Below, one piece after another: positions 8,727 through 18,221 of a DNA stretch of 59,446 bases. The position numbers were made by a program, and so were the translations under genes. The notes under the pieces were generated by a model. That model was given only the letters and a program-made list of their open reading frames with translations, was not told the DNA's origin and did not search any database. Each line of letters starts with the position of its first letter. The first letter of the stretch is position 1. The stretch comes from Bacteroidaceae bacterium (GTDB lineage: Bacteria > Bacteroidota > Bacteroidia > Bacteroidales > Bacteroidaceae), in NCBI GenBank assembly GCA_017615245.1, contig JAGAAL010000047.1:1-59446 (forward strand). The letters are read 5' to 3'.

Positions 8727-9587
8727 TCATCCCAGATAAGATTTCAATAAACGGCTTCTCGAGTTCTGACGCAGACGTCGAATGGCTTTTTCCTTAATCT
8801 GACGCACACGTTCGCGTGTTAGGCCAAAGGTCTGACCTATTTCTTCCAAAGTCATCTCATGCGTACCGATGCCGAAGAACATACGGATGATATCCTTCTC
8901 ACGAGGAGTAAGTGTGTCGAGTGCACGGTCGATTTCCTTTGAAAGCGACTCGTTCACCAATGTACGATCTGCCATTGGGCTGTCATCGTTCACCAGCACA
9001 TCCAACAAGCTGTTGTCTTCACCTTCCACAAACGGAGCATCCACACTGATATGGCGACCCTGCACTTTCAGGGTGTCACCAATCTTATCGACAGGCAAAC
9101 CTATGATGCTTGCCAACTCCTCTGAAGACGGACGGCGTTCGTTCTCTTGTTCGAACTTAGCCAACGCTTTAGTGATTTTATTGAGCGAACCCACCTGGTT
9201 GAGTGGCAATCGCACGATACGAGCTTGCTCAGCAAGTGCCTGCAGGATACTCTGACGAATCCACCATACGGCATAGGAGATAAACTTGAAACCACGGGTT
9301 TCATCGAACTTCTCTGCAGCTTTAATCAATCCAAGATTACCCTCGTTAATCAAGTCATGCAGACTCAAACCCTGATTCTGGTATTGCTTAGCCACAGACA
9401 CGACGAAACGCAAGTTTGCTTTCGTCAACGTCTCTAATGCACGGCGGTCACCCTTACGGATTCGTGCTGCCAGTTCCACTTCTTGTTCAACTGTAATAAG
9501 TTCCTCACGTCCAATCTCCTGAAGGTACTTGTCAAGTGAAGCACTCTCACGATTGGTAATACTCTTCGTAATCTTTAACTGTCTCAT
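8727..9587 (-). CDS. rpoD: Primary RNA polymerase sigma factor RpoD/SigA
   Basis: 286 aa. Sigma-70 regions 1.2 ([10 protein letters not shown]), 2 ([18 protein letters not shown] and the WWIRQSI -10 recognition helix), 3 and 4 (LTLEEIG-type helix-turn-helix with [17 protein letters not shown]) are all present. The long N-terminal region 1.1 is absent, as is normal in Bacteroidetes, whose housekeeping sigma reads TAnnTTTG promoters. Transcription probably starts from the -7 box at 9656-9663, and the mRNA would begin with a hairpin. Confidence 0.95.
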   Translation of the reverse strand: MRQLKITKSITNRESASLDKYLQEIGREELITVEQEVELAARIRKGDRRALETLTKANLRFVVSVAKQYQNQGLSLHDLINEGNLGLIKAAEKFDETRGFKFISYAVWWIRQSILQALAEQARIVRLPLNQVGSLNKITKALAKFEQENERRPSSEELASIIGLPVDKIGDTLKVQGRHISVDAPFVEGEDNSLLDVLVNDDSPMADRTLVNESLSKEIDRALDTLTPREKDIIRMFFGIGTHEMTLEEIGQTFGLTRERVRQIKEKAIRRLRQNSRSRLLKSYLG

Positions 9588-9628
9588 ATCTGTTGGTTCA
9601 TATTTTCAATCTAACTTTCAACCCCTCT

Positions 9629-9663
9629 ATTCGCCCCAAAGGGGCAAATAGTTTGCAAAATTA
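9629..9663 (-). promoter_or_regulatory. rpoD promoter and 5' leader hairpin
   Basis: On the minus strand TAATTTTG (9656-9663) matches the -7 consensus. The predicted start is close to 9649. The first transcribed bases form a near-perfect palindrome at 9629-9650 with CCCC/GGGG arms around a 3-nt loop, so the mRNA would start with a stable stem-loop. Confidence 0.55.
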
Positions 9664-9734
9664 GCAAAAAAAACTGATATAATATAGTGCTATCTCAAAA
9701 AAAAATGCTTACTTTGTACAAAATTTTACAAAAC

Positions 9735-10376
9735 ATGCGAAAAAACGAACGTTACAAATACATCACAGCCTACTTTCAGCAGGCTATGCCGAATGCGCAG
9801 ACAGAGCTGCATTTCAAATCTCCTTATCAACTATTAGTAGCAGTGATGCTCAGCGCACAGTGTACCGACCGACGTGTCAACATGACTACTCCTGCCCTGT
9901 TCGAAGCCTACCCTACTTCGGCATCCTTAGCCGTAGCCACATTCGATCAAGTTTACGACCTAATTCGCAGTATAAGTTATCCTAACAGTAAGGCTCGTCA
10001 CCTAATCAGTATGGCTCAGATGCTTGAATCCGACTTCGGAGGCGAAGTTCCAAGCACGCTTGAACAGCTCACCAGTTTGCCTGGTGTAGGACGCAAGACT
10101 GCGAATGTAGTTATGAGTGTCGCTTTTGGCAAAACCACTATTGCAGTTGACACACATGTGTTTCGTGTTAGCCACAGAATAGGACTAGTATCTGCACGAT
10201 GCACAACCCCACTCAGTGTAGAGCGTGAACTGACAAAAAACATCCCCCCGCAACTGCGTCACGACTTCCATCATTGGCTCATCCTTCATGGGCGTTACGT
10301 ATGCAAAGCCATTCATCCACAGTGTGAAAAGTGCGGCATCCGTCAATGGTGCCAGTCACACAAAGAGAAAGCATAA
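9735..10376 (+). CDS. nth: Endonuclease III (DNA glycosylase / AP lyase)
   Basis: 213 aa from the ATG at 9735; an upstream GTG at 9687 is unlikely because a promoter-like TTACTTTG lies between the two. It removes oxidised pyrimidines in base excision repair. The helix-hairpin-helix with catalytic Lys (LPGVGRKTANVV) and the AVDTHVFR segment with the catalytic Asp are intact. The C-terminal 4Fe-4S motif C-x6-C-x2-C-x5-C is complete. Monocistronic, divergent from rpoD. Confidence 0.93.
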   Translation: MRKNERYKYITAYFQQAMPNAQTELHFKSPYQLLVAVMLSAQCTDRRVNMTTPALFEAYPTSASLAVATFDQVYDLIRSISYPNSKARHLISMAQMLESDFGGEVPSTLEQLTSLPGVGRKTANVVMSVAFGKTTIAVDTHVFRVSHRIGLVSARCTTPLSVERELTKNIPPQLRHDFHHWLILHGRYVCKAIHPQCEKCGIRQWCQSHKEKA

Positions 10377-10441
10377 TCATCGGTCAAACACCTCCATTTA
10401 CACCTATTTTTAAAAAGGATGATGAGAAAATCATAAAATGA

Positions 10442-10473
10442 TTTGTTTATCTCAATTATATTTCATAACTTTG
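10442..10473 (+). promoter_or_regulatory. Bacteroidetes promoter for M6 peptidase gene
   Basis: TTTG at 10442-10445 and TAACTTTG at 10466-10473 with 20-nt spacing; about 25 bp from the ATG at 10499. Confidence 0.8.
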
Positions 10474-10498
10474 CGCCCTAAAATAACAATTCTAGGGA

Positions 10499-12160
10499 AT
10501 GATACATTTTATCGCATCTTTACAACAGAAACTATTAGTGACACTCATCCTCATGGTGTTACCGATATGTTGTATGGCTCAAGAATGGAGCGGTATAGAA
10601 CGTGGTGGATGTATGCCCGACTTGACAGAGGCAGATATTGCACGACGTGCACAACTTTTGAAACACAACCATCGTATTCCTCCCATCAAAGATCTATCTG
10701 GGAAAACAGAATACAGGCAGTTGGTTATATTAGTAGAATTTACCGATTGTCAGTTCACATGCGATGCCCCCTGGGATTATTACAACCGCATGTTCAATGA
10801 ATCTGGTTTTACCGAAAGCCAAGAGGTGACGATAGGAAGTCTTACTGACTACTTGATGGATCAGTCGAATGGTCTGTTTCATGTTACCTTCGATGTAGCA
10901 GGTCCATATCGTGTATCAAGCAAAGCCAAACCCAATCCTAACGCAAACTCAGGAACTCGTTATTACGGGAAAGATGCGTTTAAAGAAGCCACAGAAATGT
11001 TTGTAGCAGAATTTCCCGACTTGGATTACAGCTTGTATGACTGGGATGGTGACGGGAAAGTGAATCAGGTTCTCTACATTTATGCAGGACTGGCGGGTAA
11101 TCAAGGAATCCTCACACAACGAAAGAAAGATCCTGAGACAGGAGAATATATCACAGATGAGAACGGAGAAGTCGTCAGAGATACGTTAGCAAATAGTTGG
11201 GGACATATATGGCCTAACACATCTATGATTTCCGTTGTAAAAACGCCCAACAATGGTCCGACGATTTCTAACTTCTCGTGTAGCGGTGAGCTATGGATGA
11301 CAGGTACGATTCCGTCAATGGGTATCGGTACCATTTGCCACGAATACATGCATAGTTTAGGTTTGCCCGACATCTACCCAACAGATGGGAATTATTCACC
11401 TTATTCGGTACTTGATGCATGGGATGTGATGGATGGAGGCAATTTCACCAACTATGGATGGTGTCCCCCAAACCTTACTGCATTGGAGAAGATGTTGATG
11501 GGATGGGTCACGCCAACAGAACTGAAAGAACCTGTTAGCATCATTGGCATGAAACCCAGCGAAATCTACCAAATCAAACATACGGACACAGAGTATTTCC
11601 TTTTGGAAAATCGTCAGTGGACAGGGTGGGATGCTGGTTTGCCTGGACGAGGATTAGCTGTATATTATGTCGACTACAATGCTCAACGCTGGTCTGGCAA
11701 CACCGTGAATAATCTTTATTCGAAAGAAGACCACCTACACTTCACGATGATGCTTGCTGATCAACGAAACTACGCTTCATGGAAATCCGAATTATCATCA
11801 TATCCTATCGATGAGCGATATAAAGGTCCTCACCGCATGAATTGCCGATATTTGTCAGATGCGGCCTATCCATTTGTTAATGAAACGACAGAAAATCGCG
11901 AACTGACAGACACATCGACTCCAGCTGCTACTGTATACAGCGCAAACGAAGTCGGTCAAACCATACTCAACAAAGCAATCACCAATATTCAAATGGCTGA
12001 TGACGGTACAATCTCATTCGATTTCATGGGAGGTACTACTGACATCAAAGAAGTGAATCACGTGAATGATGACAATTGGTACGACCTACAAGGTCGCAAG
12101 ATAGAAAGCCCCACCCAAGGCTTATATATCAAAAACGGAAAATTGATTTTCAAGAAATAA
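10499..12160 (+). CDS. Secreted M6-family zinc metalloprotease (immune inhibitor A-like)
   Basis: 553 aa with a signal peptide (about 1-27, CMA-Q). The catalytic HExxHxxGxxD zinc motif is HEYMHSLGLPD at 281-291, with the conserved DVMDGG Met-turn-like segment after it. An acidic DWDGDGKVN loop at about 181-189 looks like a calcium site. The last 30 residues (YDLQGRK ... GLYIKNGK) match a C-terminal tail common on secreted Prevotella proteins, which may be a sorting or anchoring signal. The family degrades host proteins in other bacteria; that role here is inferred. It is followed 18 bp later by aspS, so readthrough into aspS is likely. Confidence 0.88.
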   Translation: MIHFIASLQQKLLVTLILMVLPICCMAQEWSGIERGGCMPDLTEADIARRAQLLKHNHRIPPIKDLSGKTEYRQLVILVEFTDCQFTCDAPWDYYNRMFNESGFTESQEVTIGSLTDYLMDQSNGLFHVTFDVAGPYRVSSKAKPNPNANSGTRYYGKDAFKEATEMFVAEFPDLDYSLYDWDGDGKVNQVLYIYAGLAGNQGILTQRKKDPETGEYITDENGEVVRDTLANSWGHIWPNTSMISVVKTPNNGPTISNFSCSGELWMTGTIPSMGIGTICHEYMHSLGLPDIYPTDGNYSPYSVLDAWDVMDGGNFTNYGWCPPNLTALEKMLMGWVTPTELKEPVSIIGMKPSEIYQIKHTDTEYFLLENRQWTGWDAGLPGRGLAVYYVDYNAQRWSGNTVNNLYSKEDHLHFTMMLADQRNYASWKSELSSYPIDERYKGPHRMNCRYLSDAAYPFVNETTENRELTDTSTPAATVYSANEVGQTILNKAITNIQMADDGTISFDFMGGTTDIKEVNHVNDDNWYDLQGRKIESPTQGLYIKNGKLIFKK

Positions 12161-12178
12161 GTTAAAGATAAAAGAAAA

Positions 12179-13933
12179 ATGTACAGAACACACACTTGTG
12201 GAGAACTTCGTCTCTCCAACACAGGACAGACCGTCACACTTGCAGGATGGGTGCAGCGCACTCGCAAGATGGGCGGTATGACGTTTGTTGACCTTCGTGA
12301 CCGTTATGGCATCACGCAGCTTGTTTTCAATGAAGAAGTGAATGCTCCCCTCTGTGAGGAAGCTAACAAGTTGGGACGTGAATATGTGATTCAGGTCACT
12401 GGTAAGGTAAACGAGCGTTACAGCAAAAACAGTAATATTCCGACAGGAGACATCGAGATTATCGTTGATACTTTGAATGTACTCAACGCGAGCGACACCC
12501 CTCCTTTCACAATAGAAGAGAACACCGATGGTGGTGACGACCTTCGTATGAAGTACCGCTATTTGGACCTCCGTCGTCCGAACGTACGTAAGAATCTGGA
12601 GTTGCGTCATAAAATGTGTATCGAGGTACGTAACTACCTGTCGAACCTCGGATTTATCGAGGTTGAAACTCCGGTACTCATCGGAAGTACTCCTGAGGGT
12701 GCTCGTGACTTCGTGGTACCTTCACGAATGAACAAAGGACAGTTCTATGCCCTTCCCCAGAGTCCCCAGACCTTGAAACAATTGCTGATGGTAAGCGGTT
12801 TCGACCGTTACTTCCAGATTGCAAAGTGTTTCCGCGATGAAGACCTGCGTGCAGATCGTCAGCCAGAGTTCACTCAGATCGACTGCGAGATGTCGTTCGT
12901 CACTCAGGAAGATATTATCCAGACTTTCGAGGGAATGGCCAAACACCTGTTTAAGGTGCTGCGTGGCGTAGAACTCAACGAACCATTCCTCCGTATGCCT
13001 TGGGCTGAAGCCATGAAGCGATTCGGTAGCGACAAACCCGATATGCGCTTCGGTATGGAGTTCGTAGAACTGATGGATACCTTGAAACTGGGTACATTCC
13101 CTGTTTTCGATGGTGCTGCCTACATTGGCGGTATCTGTGCTCCAGGTTGCGCCGTTTATACTCGCAAGCAACTTGACCAGTTGACCGACTTTGTGAAACG
13201 TCCTCAGATTGGAGCTAAAGGTTTGGTTTATGCACGTGTACAGGAAGACGGCAGCGTGAAGTCGAGTGTCGACAAGTTCTACACACCAGAGCAACTCGAT
13301 GCCCTGAAGGTGAAGATGGATGCAAAACCAGGCGACCTCATTCTCATTCTCTGTGGCGATGATGCCATGAAGACCCGTAAGCAACTCTGTGAGTTGCGTT
13401 TAGAGATGGGTAACCAACTGGGACTTCGCGACAAGAACAAGTTTGCTTTGCTGTGGGTTACTGAGTTCCCTATGTTTGAATGGAGCGAGGAAGAAGGCCG
13501 TCTGATGGCTATGCACCACCCATTCACTCACCCTATGGACGAAGACATCGCCCTGCTCGACACGAAGCCAGAAGAGGTACGTGCTGATGCCTACGATATG
13601 GTGTGCAACGGTATCGAGGTTGGTGGAGGTTCCATCCGTATCCACGATCCTAAGTTGCAGGCAAAGATGTTCGAGATTCTGGGCTTCACCCCAGAGAAGG
13701 CACAGGAGCAGTTCGGCTTCTTGATGAACGCCTTCAAGTACGGAGCTCCACCTCATGGAGGCTTGGCTTACGGACTCGATCGCTGGGTAAGTATTTTCGC
13801 AGGTCTCGACTCTATCCGCGACTGCATCGCATTCCCAAAGAACAATAGCGGACGTGATGTAATGTTGGATGCCCCTGCAGCCTTGGATCAGAAGCAGTTA
13901 GACGAATTGGCAATTGAGATTAAAGAAGAATAA
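12179..13933 (+). CDS. aspS: Aspartyl-tRNA synthetase
   Basis: 584 aa, the bacterial-type length with the GAD insertion domain. The N-terminal OB-fold anticodon-binding domain ([19 protein letters not shown]), class II motif 2 ([18 protein letters not shown]) and motif 3 ([10 protein letters not shown]) are intact. It charges tRNA-Asp. It lies between the M6 peptidase and yidC on the plus strand. Confidence 0.97.
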   Translation: MYRTHTCGELRLSNTGQTVTLAGWVQRTRKMGGMTFVDLRDRYGITQLVFNEEVNAPLCEEANKLGREYVIQVTGKVNERYSKNSNIPTGDIEIIVDTLNVLNASDTPPFTIEENTDGGDDLRMKYRYLDLRRPNVRKNLELRHKMCIEVRNYLSNLGFIEVETPVLIGSTPEGARDFVVPSRMNKGQFYALPQSPQTLKQLLMVSGFDRYFQIAKCFRDEDLRADRQPEFTQIDCEMSFVTQEDIIQTFEGMAKHLFKVLRGVELNEPFLRMPWAEAMKRFGSDKPDMRFGMEFVELMDTLKLGTFPVFDGAAYIGGICAPGCAVYTRKQLDQLTDFVKRPQIGAKGLVYARVQEDGSVKSSVDKFYTPEQLDALKVKMDAKPGDLILILCGDDAMKTRKQLCELRLEMGNQLGLRDKNKFALLWVTEFPMFEWSEEEGRLMAMHHPFTHPMDEDIALLDTKPEEVRADAYDMVCNGIEVGGGSIRIHDPKLQAKMFEILGFTPEKAQEQFGFLMNAFKYGAPPHGGLAYGLDRWVSIFAGLDSIRDCIAFPKNNSGRDVMLDAPAALDQKQLDELAIEIKEE

Positions 13934-13938
13934 AACAA

Positions 13939-14004
13939 CCTCCCCCACCCCCCTCCCAATGAGGGGAGTCTGATCTTCTCCCCTTGGGGGAGATAAGAGA
14001 GGGG
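13939..14004. repeat. Dispersed GC-rich palindromic element, two back-to-back copies
   Basis: Two related palindromic units (13939-13968 and 13978-14004), each with CTCCCC and GGGGAG arms, sit between aspS and yidC. The second unit, read on the other strand, has the CCCCTCT-n-CTCCCCC form found at other loci in the window. It ends 20 bp before the yidC start. Confidence 0.8.
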
Positions 14005-14023
14005 TTCTTATAATAATAAAGAC

Positions 14024-15913
14024 GTGAATATCGACAAAAATACCGTTATCGGCTTTATCCTGATGGCAATTGTCTTCTTCGGTTTTATGTTCTACGAAGG
14101 CAAGGTACAGAAGGAAAGAGCCGAACAGATGCAGAAAGAACAGGTGGTTCAAGCTGTCGCACAGCAGAAGTCTGACAGCATTAAAGTAGTAGAAGAAGAG
14201 AAGCAGGCATTAAAGGAAATGGAGCAGAAGAGTGACTCCAGTAACATCTTGTTTGCCGCTCGTCAGCAGAACGAAGGGACAACCGTCATCGAAAACGAGT
14301 TGCTGAAACTCACCATCCAGAACAAAGGTGGCCAGTTGGCGCGTGCAGAGTTGAAAGACCCTACCTATAAGAACCAACAAGGCGGACCTGTGGTGTTGTT
14401 CGACCAAGGAGACTCTGAGATGCAGTTTAACTTCGACGGCAAGGATGACAACATCGAGACAGGCGAACTCTATTTTGCCCCCAAAGATGCTTCCAAGAAC
14501 GCCGTGACAATGAGTATGCCTGTAGCCGGCGGAAGTATAGACATCAGCTACGAGCTTCTGCCCAACTCCTATATCCTCAATATGAATGTCAAAGCTAACG
14601 GCCTTGACGGATTCTTCTCAACGAAAACCAAGTCGTTCGATATCGTATGGAACGAGAACATGCGTCAGCAGGAGAAGGGTTTCGACTTCGAGAACCGCTA
14701 CAGCACCATCACTTATCGTACAACTGATGATGACACAGACGAGCTGAGTTCTGCTGGTGCGGATGAAGAAGAGACCGACTTTGAAAACGAACGTCTGGAA
14801 TGGGTGGCATTCAAGACTCAGTTCTTCAGCCAGATACTCATTGCCGACAAAGATTTCAAGCCTGAGTTATTCAGTCAGGTTCGTTATAAAAAAGAGAAAT
14901 CAAACGGATATCTGAAAACCTATAAGGCTCAGGTGGCTACCGAATTCGACCCGTCAGGCAAACAGCCTACGCAGTTGAAGATGTATATTGGTCCTAACAA
15001 GTTCTCCACCTTGCGCGAAAACGAAAAGCTCTGTAACTCCGACCGTGACCTCGACCTTCAGAGTATCGTATATTTAGGTTGGCCGCTTATCAAGTACATC
15101 AACCGCTTCTTCATGCTCTACCTCTTCGACTTCATGACCGGATGGGGCATCAACATGGGTATCGTGCTGTTGATACTTACGTTGGTCATCAAGTTCGCCA
15201 TCTTCCCTCTCAACCGCAAGAGTTACCTTTCAAGTGCTCGTATGCGTGTGTTGAAGCCAAAGATTGAAGAGATTTCGAAGAAATATCCAGACAAAGACCA
15301 GGCGATGCAACGTCAGCAGGAGACCATGAAGCTCTATTCAGAGTATGGCGTAAGCCCGATGGGTGGATGTCTGCCTATGCTGATTCAGATGCCTATCTGG
15401 ATTGCCCTCTTCAACTTCATCCCGAATGCCATCGAACTGCGTGGCCAGTCGTTCCTATGGGCTGACGACCTCAGTACGTATGACGACGTGATTAACTGGG
15501 GCACCCACATCTGGGGAATCGGCGACCACCTGAGCCTCTTCTGTGTACTCTGGTGCTTGTCTACCGTTGCCAACACGTGGATTATGATGCGTCAGCAGCG
15601 CGACTCGATGAGTCCTGACCAGGCACAACAGATGAAGATGATGCAATGGATGCAATACCTCATGCCTGTAGTATTCTTCTTCTCCTTCAACGACTACTCA
15701 TCAGGTCTCAACTACTACTACTTCGTATCAGGTCTCATCTCTATCATCATGATGTGGTACTTGCGTAAGACGACTGACGACAAAAAACTGTTGGAGCAGC
15801 TCGAACGCCGCTACAAGGAGCGTAAAGCCAACAACAGCGGTGTGCAGAAGACCTCGTCAATGATGGGACGCCTGCAGGCTATGGCTGAGAAGCAACAAGA
15901 GATGATGCGCTAG
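14024..15913 (+). CDS. yidC: Membrane protein insertase YidC
   Basis: 629 aa. An N-terminal TM (about 5-24), a large periplasmic domain (about 60-340) and the C-terminal insertase core with about five TM segments (starting near YLFDFMTGWGINMGIVLL) are visible. The cytoplasmic hairpin with NRKSYLSSARM and the GVSPMGGCLPMLIQMP segment are conserved. It inserts inner-membrane proteins with or without SecYEG. The start is GTG at 14024; there is no in-frame ATG nearby and the homologous start context (D-K-N-T) follows directly. The palindromic element ends 20 bp upstream. Confidence 0.95.
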   Translation: MNIDKNTVIGFILMAIVFFGFMFYEGKVQKERAEQMQKEQVVQAVAQQKSDSIKVVEEEKQALKEMEQKSDSSNILFAARQQNEGTTVIENELLKLTIQNKGGQLARAELKDPTYKNQQGGPVVLFDQGDSEMQFNFDGKDDNIETGELYFAPKDASKNAVTMSMPVAGGSIDISYELLPNSYILNMNVKANGLDGFFSTKTKSFDIVWNENMRQQEKGFDFENRYSTITYRTTDDDTDELSSAGADEEETDFENERLEWVAFKTQFFSQILIADKDFKPELFSQVRYKKEKSNGYLKTYKAQVATEFDPSGKQPTQLKMYIGPNKFSTLRENEKLCNSDRDLDLQSIVYLGWPLIKYINRFFMLYLFDFMTGWGINMGIVLLILTLVIKFAIFPLNRKSYLSSARMRVLKPKIEEISKKYPDKDQAMQRQQETMKLYSEYGVSPMGGCLPMLIQMPIWIALFNFIPNAIELRGQSFLWADDLSTYDDVINWGTHIWGIGDHLSLFCVLWCLSTVANTWIMMRQQRDSMSPDQAQQMKMMQWMQYLMPVVFFFSFNDYSSGLNYYYFVSGLISIIMMWYLRKTTDDKKLLEQLERRYKERKANNSGVQKTSSMMGRLQAMAEKQQEMMR

Positions 15914-15961
15914 CAGCAAGAAGAACAAAACAAGAGACGCAAACCCTAAAATATACCTCTT

Positions 15962-18139
15962 ATGAACAAAGGATTAATCGCCATTAGTCTGATGGCAATA
16001 GCAATGATGGAAGCATGCAATAACGAAGCGCCTACAACAATGATAGGCAGACAGACTCCTGAAGTGAAAGACGGGCAGTTCACACCTGAATTGCTTTGGG
16101 CAATGGGACGTGTAGGTAGCTACGATGCAAGCAACGACGGAAAGACCGTTGCATACAACGTCAGCTACTACAGCGTGGAAGAAAACAAAAGCCACACCGT
16201 CATCTACACCATCAACACAGATGGAACGAACGAGAAGCAACTGACTACAGCTGTTACCAACGAGTCAGCACCTAAATATATAAATAATGGTGAACATATT
16301 ACGTTCCTCGCGGCTGACAAAGATGGAGTCAGCCAGATATGGGTGATGAACGCAGACGGAAACGGACGCAAGCAACTGTCGAAGTGTGAGAAAGACGTGG
16401 ACGATTATCTCATTTCACCCGACGGCAAGAAAGCGATTGTCATTCACGCTATTCCGTTCCATGAATCAATCAACGAACCATACGAAGACCTGCCAAAAGC
16501 TACAGGTAAGGTCATCGACGATGTGATGTTCCGTCATTGGGACCACTACGTAGAAAGCATTCCACACCCATTCGTACTTGACATTGAAAGCGGTGAGGAG
16601 TTCGACATCCTTGAAGGAGAACCCTTTGAGTGTCCGATGGAACCATTCGGAGGTATCGAGCAACTGGCTTGGTCACCCGATTCAAAAACCATCGCCTATA
16701 CTTGTCGCTGCAAGATTGGACTTGACTATGCAGTTAGCACCGATTCTGATATCTTCCTCTTCGATGTTGAAACGAAAGGCACCAAGAATCTCTGCAAACC
16801 AGCAGACTATGCAGCACCTGAAACGGATTACACCCAATCGCTGCAGCAGCAGGCTGTGAACCAGCAGGGTGATACTGATTTGAACGTAGGTTACGACATC
16901 AATCCTCAGTTCTCGCCCGACGGCAAGTATGTAGCTTGGCAGAGTATGGAACGCGATGGCTACGAGAGCGACCGCAATCGTCTCTGCATCTATGAGTTGG
17001 CTACTGGCAACAAGACCTACGTGACTGAGCAGTTCGACAGCAACGTCGATGCTTATTGCTGGGACAAAGACAACAAGACCTTGTATTTCGTAGGTGTATG
17101 GCAAGGAACGACTCACGTCTATCGCACAAACCTCGAAGGAGAGGTGAAGCAGTTGACAGAAGGTCAGTACGACTACACAGGCGTAGCACTTTGCGGCGAT
17201 CAGCTACTCTGCTCACGTCAGTCGATGAAAGAGGCAACCGAACTCTATCTGGTTGACAAGCAGACAGGAAAAGCCACACAGGTGACGGATGAGAACAAAT
17301 ACTTCAGAGAGAACGTAGCATGGGGTGACGTCATTCCTCATTGGTCAAAGGCAACTGACGGAGCCGACCTGCTCTCATGGATCATCCTTCCTCCTAACTT
17401 CGACGAAACGAAGAAATACCCTACCCTCCTGTTCTGCGAAGGCGGTCCTCAGAGTCCTGTAAGCCAGTTTTGGAGTTTCCGTTGGAACATGATGATTATG
17501 GCAGCAAACGGCTATGTGGTCGTAGCACCTAACCGTCGTGGACTTCCTGGATTCGGCTCGAAGTGGAACGAAGATATCAGTACCAACTACGGAGGCCAGT
17601 GTATGCAAGACCTCTTGTCGGCCATCGACGATGCAGCAGCTACCCTTCCTTATATCGACAAAGACCGTATGGGTTGCGTAGGTGCCAGCTTCGGCGGTTT
17701 CAGCGTCTATTGGATGGCAGGCAATCACGACAAGCGCTTCAAGTGCTTCATTGCCCACGACGGCATCTTCAATGTGGAGCAGCAGTACTTAGAGACCGAA
17801 GAAGCCTGGTTCACCAACTGGGACCTCGGAGGTGCTTTCTGGCATAAGGACGACCCTGCTGTAGCACGTTCGTTCGCCAACTCACCACATAAGTTCGTAG
17901 ACAAGTGGGATACACCTATCCTCTGTATTCATGGAGATAAGGACTACCGTATCGTATCCTCACAAGCCATCGCTGCCTTCAACGCAGCACGCTATCAGGG
18001 TATCCCTGCCGAGCTGATGCTCTTCCCTGACGAGAATCACTGGGTACTCAAACCACAGAACGGCATCCTCTGGCAGCGCACTTACTTCCGTTGGCTCGAT
18101 AGGTGGTTGAAGACCCCCTCTAACTCCCCCAAAGAATAA
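15962..18139 (+). CDS. Dipeptidyl peptidase 5-like S9 prolyl oligopeptidase, lipoprotein
   Basis: 725 aa. A lipobox-like MMEAC (Cys19) suggests periplasmic lipid anchoring. Residues about 40-450 form the beta-propeller with TolB-like SPDG repeats; the hydrolase domain carries Ser576 (GASFGGFS), Asp661 (HGDKD) and His693 (DENHW). The overall pattern is closest to DPP5 of Porphyromonas, which releases dipeptides with hydrophobic or Ala at P1. The last residues (KTPSNSPKE) are encoded by a copy of the GC-rich palindromic element. The genes that follow are an MFSD1-like carrier and two POT carriers, so it likely supplies dipeptides for import. Confidence 0.88.
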   Translation: MNKGLIAISLMAIAMMEACNNEAPTTMIGRQTPEVKDGQFTPELLWAMGRVGSYDASNDGKTVAYNVSYYSVEENKSHTVIYTINTDGTNEKQLTTAVTNESAPKYINNGEHITFLAADKDGVSQIWVMNADGNGRKQLSKCEKDVDDYLISPDGKKAIVIHAIPFHESINEPYEDLPKATGKVIDDVMFRHWDHYVESIPHPFVLDIESGEEFDILEGEPFECPMEPFGGIEQLAWSPDSKTIAYTCRCKIGLDYAVSTDSDIFLFDVETKGTKNLCKPADYAAPETDYTQSLQQQAVNQQGDTDLNVGYDINPQFSPDGKYVAWQSMERDGYESDRNRLCIYELATGNKTYVTEQFDSNVDAYCWDKDNKTLYFVGVWQGTTHVYRTNLEGEVKQLTEGQYDYTGVALCGDQLLCSRQSMKEATELYLVDKQTGKATQVTDENKYFRENVAWGDVIPHWSKATDGADLLSWIILPPNFDETKKYPTLLFCEGGPQSPVSQFWSFRWNMMIMAANGYVVVAPNRRGLPGFGSKWNEDISTNYGGQCMQDLLSAIDDAAATLPYIDKDRMGCVGASFGGFSVYWMAGNHDKRFKCFIAHDGIFNVEQQYLETEEAWFTNWDLGGAFWHKDDPAVARSFANSPHKFVDKWDTPILCIHGDKDYRIVSSQAIAAFNAARYQGIPAELMLFPDENHWVLKPQNGILWQRTYFRWLDRWLKTPSNSPKE
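18114..18134. repeat. Half copy of the GC-rich palindromic element forming a protein C-terminus
   Basis: CCCCCTCTAACTCCCCC followed by AAAG: one arm of the element. It is read in frame as the last residues of the S9 peptidase. Confidence 0.75.
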
Positions 18140-18206
18140 AGTTGATAGTTTAGAGTTGATAGTTTAAAGTCAGTTGAATGAGTTTATAGTGAACGGTTAA
18201 ATAGTT
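18140..18206. repeat. AT-rich intergenic repeat, GTTGATAGTTTA type
   Basis: Repeated units GTTGATAGTTTAGA / GTTGATAGTTTAAA, then decayed copies, directly follow the S9 peptidase stop codon. The same motif type occurs at 27985 and 33471. Confidence 0.65.
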
Positions 18207-18221
18207 AAAATAAATGATATT

